From Multifurca ochricompacta (lineage: Eukaryota > Basidiomycota > Agaricomycetes > Russulales > Russulaceae): a stretch of DNA of 64,000 bases. Positions within the stretch are counted from its first letter, which is position 1. Each line of letters opens with the position of its first letter. The notes beneath the pieces were generated by a model. That model worked only from the letters and a program-made list of their open reading frames with translations. It was not told the DNA's origin and searched no databases. Below are positions 39,660 to 50,324 of the stretch, piece after piece. Where the stretch lies: NCBI GenBank assembly GCA_022496185.1, contig WTXG01000003.1, positions 744,001 to 808,000 on the forward strand, given 5' to 3'. Position numbers and translations under genes: made by a program.

Positions 39660-41126
39660 ATGCTCATGCTCAAGCTCAAGCTAAACGGGTTGCCAGTTCC
39701 TTTAAAATTACAATTTATCAGATTTTTTGCGTTGTCTAGATTCCCTCAAAGAAGGTTACCCAGTGGAGGAAGGATCAGGCAACGTACACCCGCAGTAACC
39801 CAGCGCGTCCATCCATCGGCAAGTGCAACCGAACATCCTAACTCCCAGAAACATGAAAGCTCTTTTGGCTTTGACGGCTTTGATACACCCCATTCCACTC
39901 TCCCGGAAGAGAATAAACGTCCTCCTGTCTCAAACCCAGAGCTTGGCCTCAAGAGGCTCCTCCAGAACAACAGCCTAGTTGTGACCAGGTCAGTTCGCAA
40001 GTTATCATCCGTTTTCCACCAGGTCTCAGTAAACTCCGCTTTATCGTTCCCCGGCACAGACAACTTGAAATGCTCAACATATTCATAGGCTTTGAACAAA
40101 CTAACAAATATGTCATCTGTTGGTGTCACTTTTTTAAGTTGTCTTTTTTACTTGTTCACTGATAATCGGGCAGCCAATGAGGTCGGCGAGACTCTGGGAT
40201 TTATTGCCGAGGAACCTCGTGGTTTGTTGGCATCTTTTTCCCGCCAAATCCTTCGAACACATCGACCATTTCGTGCCGTAATCATGGACCATGAGGGCAA
40301 ACCCGTCCTTTGGGTACGAGACTGTTTAAGTTGCTTCAATATGCATTCATCTCAGCGTTCCAGATCCGGAGGCCATTTGCGTGGATAAATTCCCGTATGC
40401 ATGTTCAGAGACTGAAGGACTGGCACGAGCACACCACCACTGGCGAACCCGTCCTAGATACCTTTGGTGAAGCTCAGCAACGATGGCATTTATGGCGGCG
40501 GCGCTACGATCTTTTCTCAGGTAGGCTCAACTAGTACACGCTCTATTCCACACTTCCCGAACCGTAACCTTCCTGATAGAGTCACCCTAGAACGTATATT
40601 GTCGAACCCTAGTGAGCCAGAGCCAGACCGCTTTGCACAATTTGCCAAGATCGACGAAGGCTTCTGGGCATGGCATTTCACCGTACGCGGCTCCCATGGT
40701 GAAGAATTGGCAAGTATCAGTCGCGCATTCCGCGGCTTTGGACGCGAGATTTTCACTGATACGGGCAAGCCAAGAAACTATTATACAAGAGCCGCTGTCT
40801 GACCATCCGTAGGACAATATACTGTGAATTTCACTCCTTTGCCATCATCTCCGGAAGACAACACATCGAGAGAACCCTACGTCACGCCGGAGTTGTCGCT
40901 TCAACAAAGAGCAGTGAGGCTTCTCTTCTTCATTCTGGGTTTTGTGGCTCATTTTGATCGCAGCTCGTATTGGCAATGGCAGTGAACGTGGACTTTGACT
41001 ACTTCTCCAGGCATTCTGAGGGAGGGTGCGTGTCTTGGTATTTCCTGCAATTCAGCAATCTCAGCCCAATCCGTGAGCAGACACGGGATGGGCTTTTGGC
41101 ACCTCAGTCAGAGCTCGCCAGATTGA
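39660..41126 (+). CDS. phospholipid scramblase family protein (Aim25-like)
   Basis: Start at 39660 in a hydrophobic and basic N-terminus that may target mitochondria. Spliced exons give LEMLNIFIGFEQTNKYVI, NEVGETLGFIAEEPRG, SRQILRTHRPFRAVIMD, IRRPFAWINSRM, GEAQQRWHLWRRRYDLF, FAKIDEGFWAWHFTVR and SRAFRGFGREIFTDTG joined to QYTVNF, then LVLAMAVNVDFDYFSRH and a Gly-rich end at 41126. The F-x-x-G-R-E-I-F-T-D-T-G block is the scramblase hallmark and lies at the calcium-binding region of animal members. The FTDTG/QYTVNF junction uses a GC-AG intron (40765-40813). Yeast Aim25 is mitochondrial. The tail after FDYFSRH depends on one inferred intron, so the final ten residues are less sure. Confidence 0.86.
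40765..40813 (+). other. GC-AG intron in the scramblase gene
   Basis: A 49-bp intron starts GCAAGC and ends TAG. Splicing here restores the conserved FTDTGQYTV, and no GT donor nearby would. Confidence 0.75.
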
Positions 41127-41234
41127 AAACCTTTTTCCACGATGTTTGTAATCGACTAACAAGTATCAGCATGAATCGCCAGGAGTCGGATGGATACAAG
41201 TACAAGAAAACAAATCGCGCGCGGTATAGCAGTA

Positions 41235-43637
41235 TTAGTACTTGTCCTTTGCCTTATAGACCTCTGCAATAAACTTCTCAAAATCTGCCTCGTTGACTTC
41301 TAATATATTTGTGTCGAACGAACTATGCCGGGTCCGTGCACCGGAATCCTCCTTCGCGTCGAGGAAAGTCAAACCAAACTCACTGGGCTACGGTCAGTGG
41401 TTCATACACTCTATCCAAGCCAAAAACCTACTTTTTCCTGATGTCACCGAAATCAAGGCTTTCATTAAAGCCGATTACAAGGTACGTCCGCTCTCGCTCG
41501 TCCAAGCACGCCAGAATCAGAGGTAAGCTCTTTTTTCTGTTTCGTCTGCTGATACTAACCCCGCTGACCCGATCACGTAGCGCTTCCGTAAGCCAGAGGC
41601 CGAGACGGAAGAGGACACCTGGGCGCGTAAACAAGGCAAGATCTGGACCTTGTTTGAGCTGCACAACGCGATGACCTTTAATCATGCGAAGGTCATTCTT
41701 ATCAATGATAGAGGAGCCTGTCCGGATTATCGCTTGGTGGACGGACTTTGCCAGGCCGATTGCTTCGCGCAGGCGGGTGACACTGCAAATCCAGGTATCA
41801 GCTTGTGGGGCGTACCATAGCATCCGGACGTACTCCTCAAGCGCGTCAAATGCATTCCAAAAGTTCCGCACGAGCCAGGACTCGTGCTCCTCTTCTGCCT
41901 CTTCCACGTGCTCTTCTCCCTGACTGCGACCACGCACGTTTGCTTCTCCTTAGCTTCCGAGGCACTCCAGCGTCCGGCAGCACGCCATACATGCCCGCTT
42001 CCAAACCATTCGCCCCCATGTCGCGCGCCGTCAACTCCAACTTCAATCCGTACGCCGTTGGCTGCGTCCAAGAGTGCGTTGAGCACATCCACGGCATCGG
42101 CAGCAGATAGTGGCTGCATATGGTAGCCGTAGCAGCGCACAAAGGAAGGATAGGTAAGCTCAATCATGCCGTACTCCGGAGCAATAGCATCAAGCTTGTC
42201 ACGAAGCTGACGCTTCAAGTCCATGTCCATGTGCGCATACAACTGTTGAGTCTGAGGGATGGAAAACCTGTGATATCTATCAGTAGGAGAGGCACCGCAG
42301 GTGTGCGTGTACACTACCCCATTTTTGCAAGAAGACCAGTTAGTCTTTTTCGACCTTGTTCCTTCCAGATTCCCAGCTTTCCTGCAACATAGCTGGAGTG
42401 AAACATTGCATCGTACAGTGTCCAGTGTCTGAATAACTCAAAACGGAGTTCATCCGTCGTGCGCAGTGACATATCGTCCGCGCTCAATGCGGCCAAGCCG
42501 TATACATCACTCACAGGCGGGGGAGGGTTGAGACGGGAAACTTCATCGTAATAGATGGAATGATACTTGTCGTACTCGAACGTGATATTCGACATCGGGT
42601 GTACTGGTTCGTAAGGCCAAGGATGGCGAGCCTTGATTGGTGAGTATCACCGGAAATCAGGCAGAATACATGGTGCATACCAGAGAAGATCATTGTCAAC
42701 GCGCTCTAGTGTAGTGGCGAGGATGTAAACGATGCCTGCAGTGCTCCGCCCATACCATGTTCCGGACATATAGTACTTATCCACCAGGGCATAGTACTGG
42801 TCACGCTGTTCTCTTGACACGCGTAGATGTCGCTGTGAGTGCTGTCAGGATTTAAGAGTGACCGAAAGGGGAACCCTCACATTATCATCCAGACGTCTGC
42901 GTTTATTTGGACTCCTATTGTCTTCACTAAGGGATCTCCGCTTACGCGAGGGACTTTTCACACTTTCATCTGCGGAGTTTTCGGTTACGTCGTCGTCGGA
43001 ACTCTCATCTGAATCCGGTTCAGGGTCATCCTTGGGGAGGGGGGCATCGTCAGCGCAGGCGCGGGCTCATCAGGGCGTAAATCTCACATTAAGTGTCTCC
43101 CAGGCCTTCCGCTCCTCACTAAGATGCTCTGCTCCCCCATCATCCCACACAATAATCCGTTCTCCCCCATCGCTCTCGCCAAACAGACTGGACAAGTTCT
43201 GTGGCCGGCCTGAGTCGATGACGTGCACATGAACTTTGGGAGGGAAGTCACCGAACCACTCCGATGAGGGCAAGTCGAGGATGGAGCCGATATTTAAGAG
43301 AATGAGGGTATGAAGCTGGGGACACGTTGTTCAGTCCAAGAAGAATGAGAATGGAATGATGTGATGTACTTCTGCGTAAGTTATGAGTTCATCACGCATA
43401 CGTTCGAGATCTGCGATTCCAGATAAAGGTGTGATACGGTGCATAACATCGTCCTGCTTAAAAGCTCTGCGAACATCTTGGCCGCGCAAAGCGCGTCAAC
43501 ATCCGGTGCTACGAGAATGATAACCGAAGAAGCGGCTGAAAGTGGTGATCTTCTATGGCTGCAAGGATGTTATTATAGGCTTCGGCATAAGATGGGCGAG
43601 ATGCCGATGCCAGGTGAGGTGGTGGGATGAAAACCAT
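41235..43637 (-). CDS. CDC45: DNA replication initiation factor Cdc45, apparent frameshift near start
   Basis: CMG helicase subunit needed for origin firing and fork progression. Conserved blocks: VIILVAPDVDALCAAKM, ERMRDELITYAEV, NIGSILDLP, an acidic DESSDDD stretch with a basic KRRR segment, YYMSGTWYGRSTAGIVYILAT, GMIELTYPSFVRCYGY and SLDFGDIRKK, joined by an intron to EFGLTFLDAKEDS; the end at 41235 reads DFEKFIAEVYK. The ATG at 43637 starts MVFIPPPHLA and runs ILAA, but then needs one extra C near 43557 to reach HRRSPLSAASS in the next frame. No intron can bridge this. The rest of the gene is intact, so a base missing from the sequence is the likely cause. Confidence 0.85.
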
Positions 43638-43746
43638 TGAAGACTAACAGCAATGTCCCGCGAGCGCGATGGCTGGCTGGTTGCGGTTATAACAAATAAA
43701 CAAAAATAAGAAATAAGAAATAAAAACAAACAAAAGACGCGTTTCT

Positions 43747-43755
43747 CACGTGATC
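43747..43755 (-). promoter_or_regulatory. CACGTGATC element
   Basis: Lies 110 bp upstream of the Cdc45 ATG and just past the Mss51 stop. Confidence 0.4.
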
Positions 43756-43797
43756 AATGGTAATAAAAAAACAAATCAATATTATGATTATTAAAAT

Positions 43798-45504
43798 TTA
43801 AATAATATTTGATTCCCACACCTCACGCACATCTCTTCGTTTTCCGCGAATGCCCCAAATTCCCCAGTTCGCCTTGACCATCACCCTTGGATCAAAGTCT
43901 GCAACCTCCCATTTTTCACTGCCAAACGCATTCTCCCCTGGCGTGATCACCCAATCAAATTCACCCGCCACTCCTGGCGCGATCGACAATGACGTGACGT
44001 CGCGTTCAACATCAGTAGGGGAGAACCCAGTCACAAAAACAGGGCATTTAGTAGCTAACAGAAGCGGGAGGACAGGTCCCCATTCTGTTGAAGACTCAAT
44101 CTGTAAGAGAGGTTCCCCAGTAACATCGGAGATCGAGGTCGGAGATGGAAAGCCAAAGCCAGGAGAGAACACGAAAAAGAGGTCGGTATACGGATCAAAC
44201 GTATCCTGGAATTGCGCGTGTACTTCGTGGTAATTGCACCGCATCCCGGTGATCGTCAACTGCGGGGTGTAAGGTATCGTATACGATGGTACTCCATAGC
44301 GTTCAATCGACGATCGGGTACGCTTATGTCGCGCAATGGGCGCAGGGGTTGGGGGCTCATACACGTTAGGCAGATATACCGGTTCTTCCTCCTCAGACTT
44401 GGCAGATAAGGGCGACTCCGACTTCGACTCTGAGGCTTCCACTTGAGAGCTCGGAGAAACGCTAGTTGACTGAGTCGCGGTCCCTGATATGGGGTCACTA
44501 GTGGGCGTGGCTGGAGGCTTTGGTAGGGAAACTTGAGGCCCGATGAAGTAGAGATGAAAGAGTGCGGCTGGGAACAAAAGCGTGAGCTGTTCCCAAACGT
44601 GGGGTGGTAAGGAGGATTCCGCTCGTGCACCAAGGATGAATATCCGCATCTGAGGTTTGTCTATGGAAGCTTCTTCTGTCTCGGGTGTTCCCGTTGTACC
44701 GTGTAATGTCGATCGCAAAGCTGGCGGCGCATATGTAAATCATTGACTGCCACACAGCCGGTGACGCACCCGCTAATGACCGACTGCCTTCTGGAGTAAG
44801 CCTCTGGTTTCCAAGCGTCAACGGGCTGTATTGGTGTATGACAGACCCGATGGTTATAGGATATGTGAGTAGCTTGCTGGCGTGTCTTCGTGATCGCTCC
44901 GTGTCCATAGATGGGTAATTACGCGTATACCAGAACACATCCCAATTAGAGAAAGATATGGCAGATTCCGTATCCTGTGGGCCTGCCCTTGGAGAAGGAA
45001 GATATGTGGCCGGGCTCTGAGACGCGAGAATGACGCACCTGGCAACTCAAATTCTCGCAACCTTCGACCGCTCCGAAGGTCGTGCTCATCTTCATTCACC
45101 TCACGGAGACGGGAGCAGTACTTTGCGTGATCATTGTCGGCAAGCCAATGCTCCTCCGTGCAGTGAGTTGGCCACCCACAATCGGGGCATTGGAAAGCGA
45201 TGGCTCGAGGTTGGGCCTTGGTGTGAGCGTGCGTATGGTCATGATGAGACGCACAGACGGGACATGATGCCAAAGATTTAATAGCCTCTCCTCGAGCAAT
45301 TATTGCAGGGAAGGGAGACTTGGAGAAAGGATGAAAGAGATTATCCTGATTCAGGGTAGGCTGGGGTTTTTGGTTTAGCGGTTCCTTTTTAAAAAAATTC
45401 AACAACGATATAGTACGAAGAGAACGCGGTACGATTTGACGAGTAGAGTTTTTGGTATTGATGAAACATACGGCGGTGAGGCGAGAACGAAGAGTGAGTA
45501 TCAT
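43798..45504 (-). CDS. MSS51: Mss51-like MYND zinc-finger protein, mitochondrial
   Basis: Start at 45504 with MILTLRSRLTAVC and a long basic region with TRQIVPRSLRTI, as for a mitochondrial presequence. Then a zinc finger: CPVCASHHDHTH and CPDCGWPTHCTEEHW with HAKYC, followed by LREVNEDEHDLRSGR, a segment diagnostic of Mss51. After an intron come SNWDVFWYTRNYPSMDTE and SKLLTYPITIGSVIHQYSP. A further intron leads to MRIFILGARAESSLP, a Ser/Pro-rich insert near 44300-44520, and FDPYTDLFFVFSPGFGFP; stop at 43798. In yeast Mss51 activates COX1 mRNA translation and binds Cox1. It shares a 240-bp divergent promoter with the M13 peptidase gene. Confidence 0.86.
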
Positions 45505-45584
45505 TTCTCTTAACTTGAGCTCAAGATGATGAGCATGACACGAATGAGAGCCTACCAGCCAGCCAGCCAAAGTGCAACCAAGTG

Positions 45585-45590
45585 CACGTG
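45585..45590. promoter_or_regulatory. CACGTG element in divergent promoter
   Basis: GCACGTGG lies 81 bp upstream of the Mss51 ATG, inside the gap to the M13 peptidase gene. Confidence 0.35.
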
Positions 45591-45746
45591 GTTCCGCCAA
45601 GTCCCTGCCCCTGCCCCTGCCTTCATGAGCGTGTTCAAGACGCACCAAGTCCATCAGGCGCATACACACGCCCCACGTCGTCGTTTTTCTCATTCTCATT
45701 CTTTCTATCTCTACTCTTTCCTTGAAGCTGAAGAAAGGTTCTCGCC

Positions 45747-48700
45747 ATGCCTCAAAGGCAGGCAAGACCATCTACAGATGAAGGCAATTATTACATTTAT
45801 CGTAACTGAACTCACCATTAAAACTAACATCATCTAGAGTCTGCCCCACTTCTTCAGGATAACCTTGGAAATGGTGGTCCTCATCCATCTCCTGCTCCCT
45901 CTATAACCGATAGACTCGGCTCCATTCTTCAAAACCCACTCACCACTCTCAACAAGATATTGCTCATACTCCTTTTGGTCTTCCTTCTCCTCAGCTCAAT
46001 CTTCATTGGCTTGTTCATTGGCTCCCAGCACAAGCTTAACATTGAGCCGGGTACCCCAGGAGGAAAACATCCTCCTAGCACATTCACGAGTATCGTCACC
46101 GTTCCTTCGATTACTACAGCCACGGTCACGACCACCTCAGTGACCACTGTAACGCGTGCGCCTGCACCTGGTCCTTCAAGTCCCCCAGAAGAGGCAAGTG
46201 TCCCATTCTCTTGTTAACCAGCTATTTTCTTTAACGACTTTGCAGAAAGAATGCTTTACACCAGAATGCGTTGTGCTTTCTGCGGCTATCTTGTCGTCGT
46301 TGGACACCTCTCAGGACCCTTGTGAGAACTTTTACGAATACGCCAGTGGGTATCATAAGGCCTTCCGATCTTTGGTCGTCTCATCTCACGCCCCAACTTA
46401 GCTGGGGGCTGGCGCAAGGCTCACCCTCTCCCCTCCGACAAAGGTCGCTTCGGCAATTTCAATCTTCTCTTCCAGGAAAACCAGCAGATTGTCAGGGACA
46501 TCCTCAATTTCAACGGTTCCATAGCTATTGCTTCTCTCAAGGAATCCGCTGATAAGCAACTCCTCACCAAGTTACGCAACTTATACTACTCTTGTATGGA
46601 CGAGGACACGTTGGATCAGCTAGGCGAGGGCCCTCTGAATGACTTCGTCGGTCGCATTCAGAAGCTCTATCGTGGTCAATCCACTGAAATTGCCAACGCT
46701 AAGGGCAGCAACAACCAGCAAGAAGGGTTGACTGCTGCTCTGGCGTTCTTGCACTCAAGAGGTTCTGTGACATTGCTGACAACCAATGTCATTGCATCCA
46801 CTCACATCCTCACACAGGTGTCCCCGCCCTCTTTGAATTCGGTGTTGAAGGTGATGCTGCCGTTGACCCCAACTTCATGATTCTCTGGTTTCAGCAGCCT
46901 AGACTTGGCCTTCCTTCGAAGGTATGGCCCACTTCCACCCGTCTGATCGCGAACTCTTTTACAAACAAGACTTAGGAATACTTCGAGGACCAGACGATGC
47001 GTAAGGTTTACGAAAGCGTTCTGGAGCACCTTCTCTCCCCTCATTATGGAGAGGAGGAGAACAGGCACATGTCTCAGGTTTTGGTCAATAACGAGGATGC
47101 TGTCAACGTTTGGCCCCCTTGGCCTTGGCCCCCATGGGGCGACGACGACGGTGATGGTGATGACAGCCCTGAACACCGCCGAAAAAATGCGACAGAGCTT
47201 GCTGGGGAAGTGGTCAGATTTGAATGGAAGCTTGCACGGGCAAGTCTAGACTTGTCAGCTTGTTTCTAGCAAGATCATCCCATATACTAATGGCTGCACA
47301 GAGACATTTTGTATCAGGACCCGTTATACACCTACAATAAGGTTCCTATATCCAACATCACCGAGACCGTGACACAGGTCAATTTCCCGAATTACTTTGC
47401 GACCTTCACCCCGCGCAATTACCCCACAGAAGTTATTGTGACATACCCGGCGTACACTCGCTCGCTAACCTCCATTCTCAATGACACCGACACGGATGTA
47501 CTCGAGGCATACCTCGTAACTCGTGCCGCTTTAGCGTTAGCACCCCGCCTCGGAACTTCCACTGAATCATGGAAGGCCGTAAGGAATCTGCAAGAGGTTT
47601 TGCAAGGTATAAAACCCGGTGCTGTTGGAGACCGTGCGGAGTACTGCGTCAACAGCGTGGACCAGGCTCTTGGATTCGCAACGGGGAGATACTTTGTGAA
47701 TGAAACTTTCGCAGGTGACTCCAAGGAGAAGGGTACCAAGGTCATCACTGGTGCGACCTCGCTCGCCATTCATCGGTTTCAGCTTGAAATTCATTTTGCG
47801 TAGACATTGTGAAAGCCTTCAAGGAGTCTTTACCTCACATATCTTGGATGGACAAGGATTCTGCCGTCGCAGCCGCAGAGAAGGTTATTCCCCCTAACAT
47901 GGGTGTTGCACGCGCATTTTTGTGACCCGAGTTTCCAGGCCGATGCGATCCGCGTGAAGGTTGGCTACCCTGTTTCCCCCAACACATTGAGCTCCCAATC
48001 GCTTCTGCGGTATTACGCTCTCGTCAAGATTGGCAAGTTTGGATACTTCAACAATATGCTCAGCGCGAGGTCTAGTGCCAATGTCTGACTACTGATTTTT
48101 CATTGATCCTATATCATAGTGCGAGCGATGTTTACAAAGAGTGGCAGCAACTGGGAAAGCGTCGCGACCTGGATGCGTGGGAGATGACACCAGCAACTGT
48201 GAATGCTTATTTTAATCCCCCGGCTAATGAGGTAGGTGTACCGGCACCGGCACTTCTCTGTATAAGTAAGTCTTTCAGATCGTGTTCCCCGCTGGGATTT
48301 TGCGGCCACCATTCTTCAACAAAGATTGGCCCCCGTACCTCAATTATGGAGCTTTCGGTCAGGTTGCCTCTCACGAGTTAACTGTGCGTCCTGGCTCGCG
48401 ATGTCAGATGACAATCTATCGATGGTTCTTTTCATAAGCACGCCTTTGATTCTGCTGGGCGGTTGTATAATCAGGAGGGCAAGCTTGAAGAGTGGTGGAC
48501 CAATGCAACGAGCGAAAGATTCAAAGAAAGACAGGACTGCCTTGAAAGACAATATTCCGGTGCGCTTCCGGTTTGTTGATTCTTCCTCCAGCCACTTCAA
48601 TGCCTAAATTTTAGCTTACACCGTTGAGGACGGGCACGGTGGCAAAGTCCACGTAAACGTAGGCCTTCAATCATTCGGCTCAACTCAGGTCCACTAACTT

Positions 48701-49213
48701 GAGTTCCTCATAGGGTAACCTGTGCGAACGTGAATGATTATAGCGAGGGCAACGACTGACCGAATTTCAGGACATCTGGGGAGAACATCGGCGACTCAGG
48801 CATTATTCAAGCTTATCGTGCGTGGAAAGCTCAATACGACGATTCTTTCAAAGCAGGGAATGAATATCTCCTACCCGGTCTCAACTATACGAGGTACTCC
48901 TTTGCCTGCCCACTTCATGTACACCGACTCTTATATTCGTGCGTAGGGATCAACTTTTCTTCATCGCCTTTGGTCGTATCTGGGCGGAGAACATCAAACC
49001 CGAAGCTTTGGTTCAACGAGTCCGCACGGATCCGCACTCTCCTGCCCAATTCCGCGTAGACGGAACTCTGCACAACGTCCCAGAATTTGCAAGGGCCTTC
49101 AATTGCTCTCCGAGAGCGAAGGTATGTTACGTGATAATTCATCGTCGAACCGCGTTCACATAGCATTTTTCCAGCTTAATCCGCCTACGGAGAAACGATG
49201 CCTTCTATGGTAG
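45747..49213 (+). CDS. M13-family metallopeptidase (neprilysin/ECE type)
   Basis: Type II membrane protein of about 880 aa. [18 protein letters not shown] begins a cytosolic segment, then one helix [19 protein letters not shown] and a Thr-rich stalk. The ectodomain starts CFTPECV and runs [19 protein letters not shown]. Later come [24 protein letters not shown] and the active site [19 protein letters not shown], so HExxH is split by an intron near 48381-48439. [17 protein letters not shown] carries the ENIxD ligand, and it ends with EKRCLLW, a family-typical C-terminal CxxW. The protein should be a zinc endopeptidase on the cell surface or in secretory vesicles. A Trp/Pro- then Asp-rich insertion (about 47110-47165) interrupts the N-terminal lobe. 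Around 14 introns. Confidence 0.9.
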
Positions 49214-49381
49214 TGGTCATTTGGGGGAGGCGGGACACGGTCACTGGCATCACCTGCTGTCATAACATATAACATACATAACATTCACCCCCCCAGGCCG
49301 TCGTTATTACGCCCAGAGAAAGTCATTTAAATTTTAATGTACCACGACCTCGATGGGTATTGATCCTCACTAATCGTGGTG

Positions 49382-50246
49382 CTATAATACGCCTTTTGTA
49401 CTGGGGACATCGATTCCCCCGGTGTGTTCGACAGCTTGACGAATGGCTAGAGCGAGGGCCTTAAAAGCTGATTCTGCTCTGTGAACGTGATTTCATGCAC
49501 ATGCACCTAAACAAGGTTTCCAGCTGTCTGTATAGCATACCTATGGTGGTCGTTTTGGCCTCGCAAGACGTCTACGTGTAGCGTGCAGCCAGACGCCATG
49601 GCGAACGAATAGAATATGTGGGGCAACATCTCTGCAGAGAGGTCACCAATCTTCTCACGCTTGATGCCCAGGTCGGTCACGCAGTAAGGACGAGAGCAAA
49701 TGTCAATAACTGCACGCGAAAGAGCCTGTCACCGGATCAATGTGATGTCAATACCAAGGGGAGGGGAGGGCGGGGGCAAGCATAGAAACTTGCCTCGTCG
49801 AGTGGGGCGAAGCCCGTCCCATACCGACGAATACCCCTGACTTCACCTAGTGCCTGCTTGAATGCAGTGCCAAGCGCAATCGCCGTGTCCTGTGTGAGCG
49901 CAAGTAGGGATGAGGGCTCCCATTCGTGCTGTGTTGGGCGAGCAGAGTGACAGTGACTTATCGGCTGTGTGGTGATCGTCTATCCAAAGGTCACCTTTGG
50001 CTTTCAGTGTGAGGGACATGCCGCTGTGCTTTGCAAGAGCTTGGTACATCTATGAATGACCACAGTAACTATAAAAAGTTGTAGGTTGGGTGGTGGGCCT
50101 ACATGATCAAGAAAACCAATTCCTGTCGAGATCTCGATGATTTGTTCGAACGTTGAGCCTGGTTGGCAGTCAAGGTTGATAAAAACATCGATCTCTGTTT
50201 CGTTGGTTTTGCGATAAATCGTTGCGGTGCGAGCGGTGGTAGTCAT
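49382..50246 (-). CDS. HIS3: imidazoleglycerol-phosphate dehydratase, with a damaged-looking splice donor
   Basis: Sixth step of histidine synthesis. Start at 50246: [60 protein letters not shown]. The first metal motif HHTAED is split: one exon ends HHTA plus GA, and the next reads [19 protein letters not shown] after the acceptor at 49890. The expected GAG|GTAAGT donor reads GATAAGT (around 49960), two bases short. Later exons give [57 protein letters not shown], and [11 protein letters not shown] to 49382. The [12 protein letters not shown] junction uses a perfect GC-AG donor (GAG|GCAAGT, intron 49726-49793). All catalytic motifs are otherwise intact. Confidence 0.87.
49726..49793 (-). other. 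GC-AG intron in HIS3
   Basis: A 68-bp intron with donor GAG|GCAAGT and acceptor GACAG joins PLDE to ALSRAV in phase 0. This matches the consensus for GC-AG introns. Confidence 0.8.
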
Positions 50247-50324
50247 CAGTTTAATGTACGTTCCGTTCTGAACGTCAGATCAGATGAAAGAATGGAATGA
50301 GCGAGAAATAACATAATAAAATGG

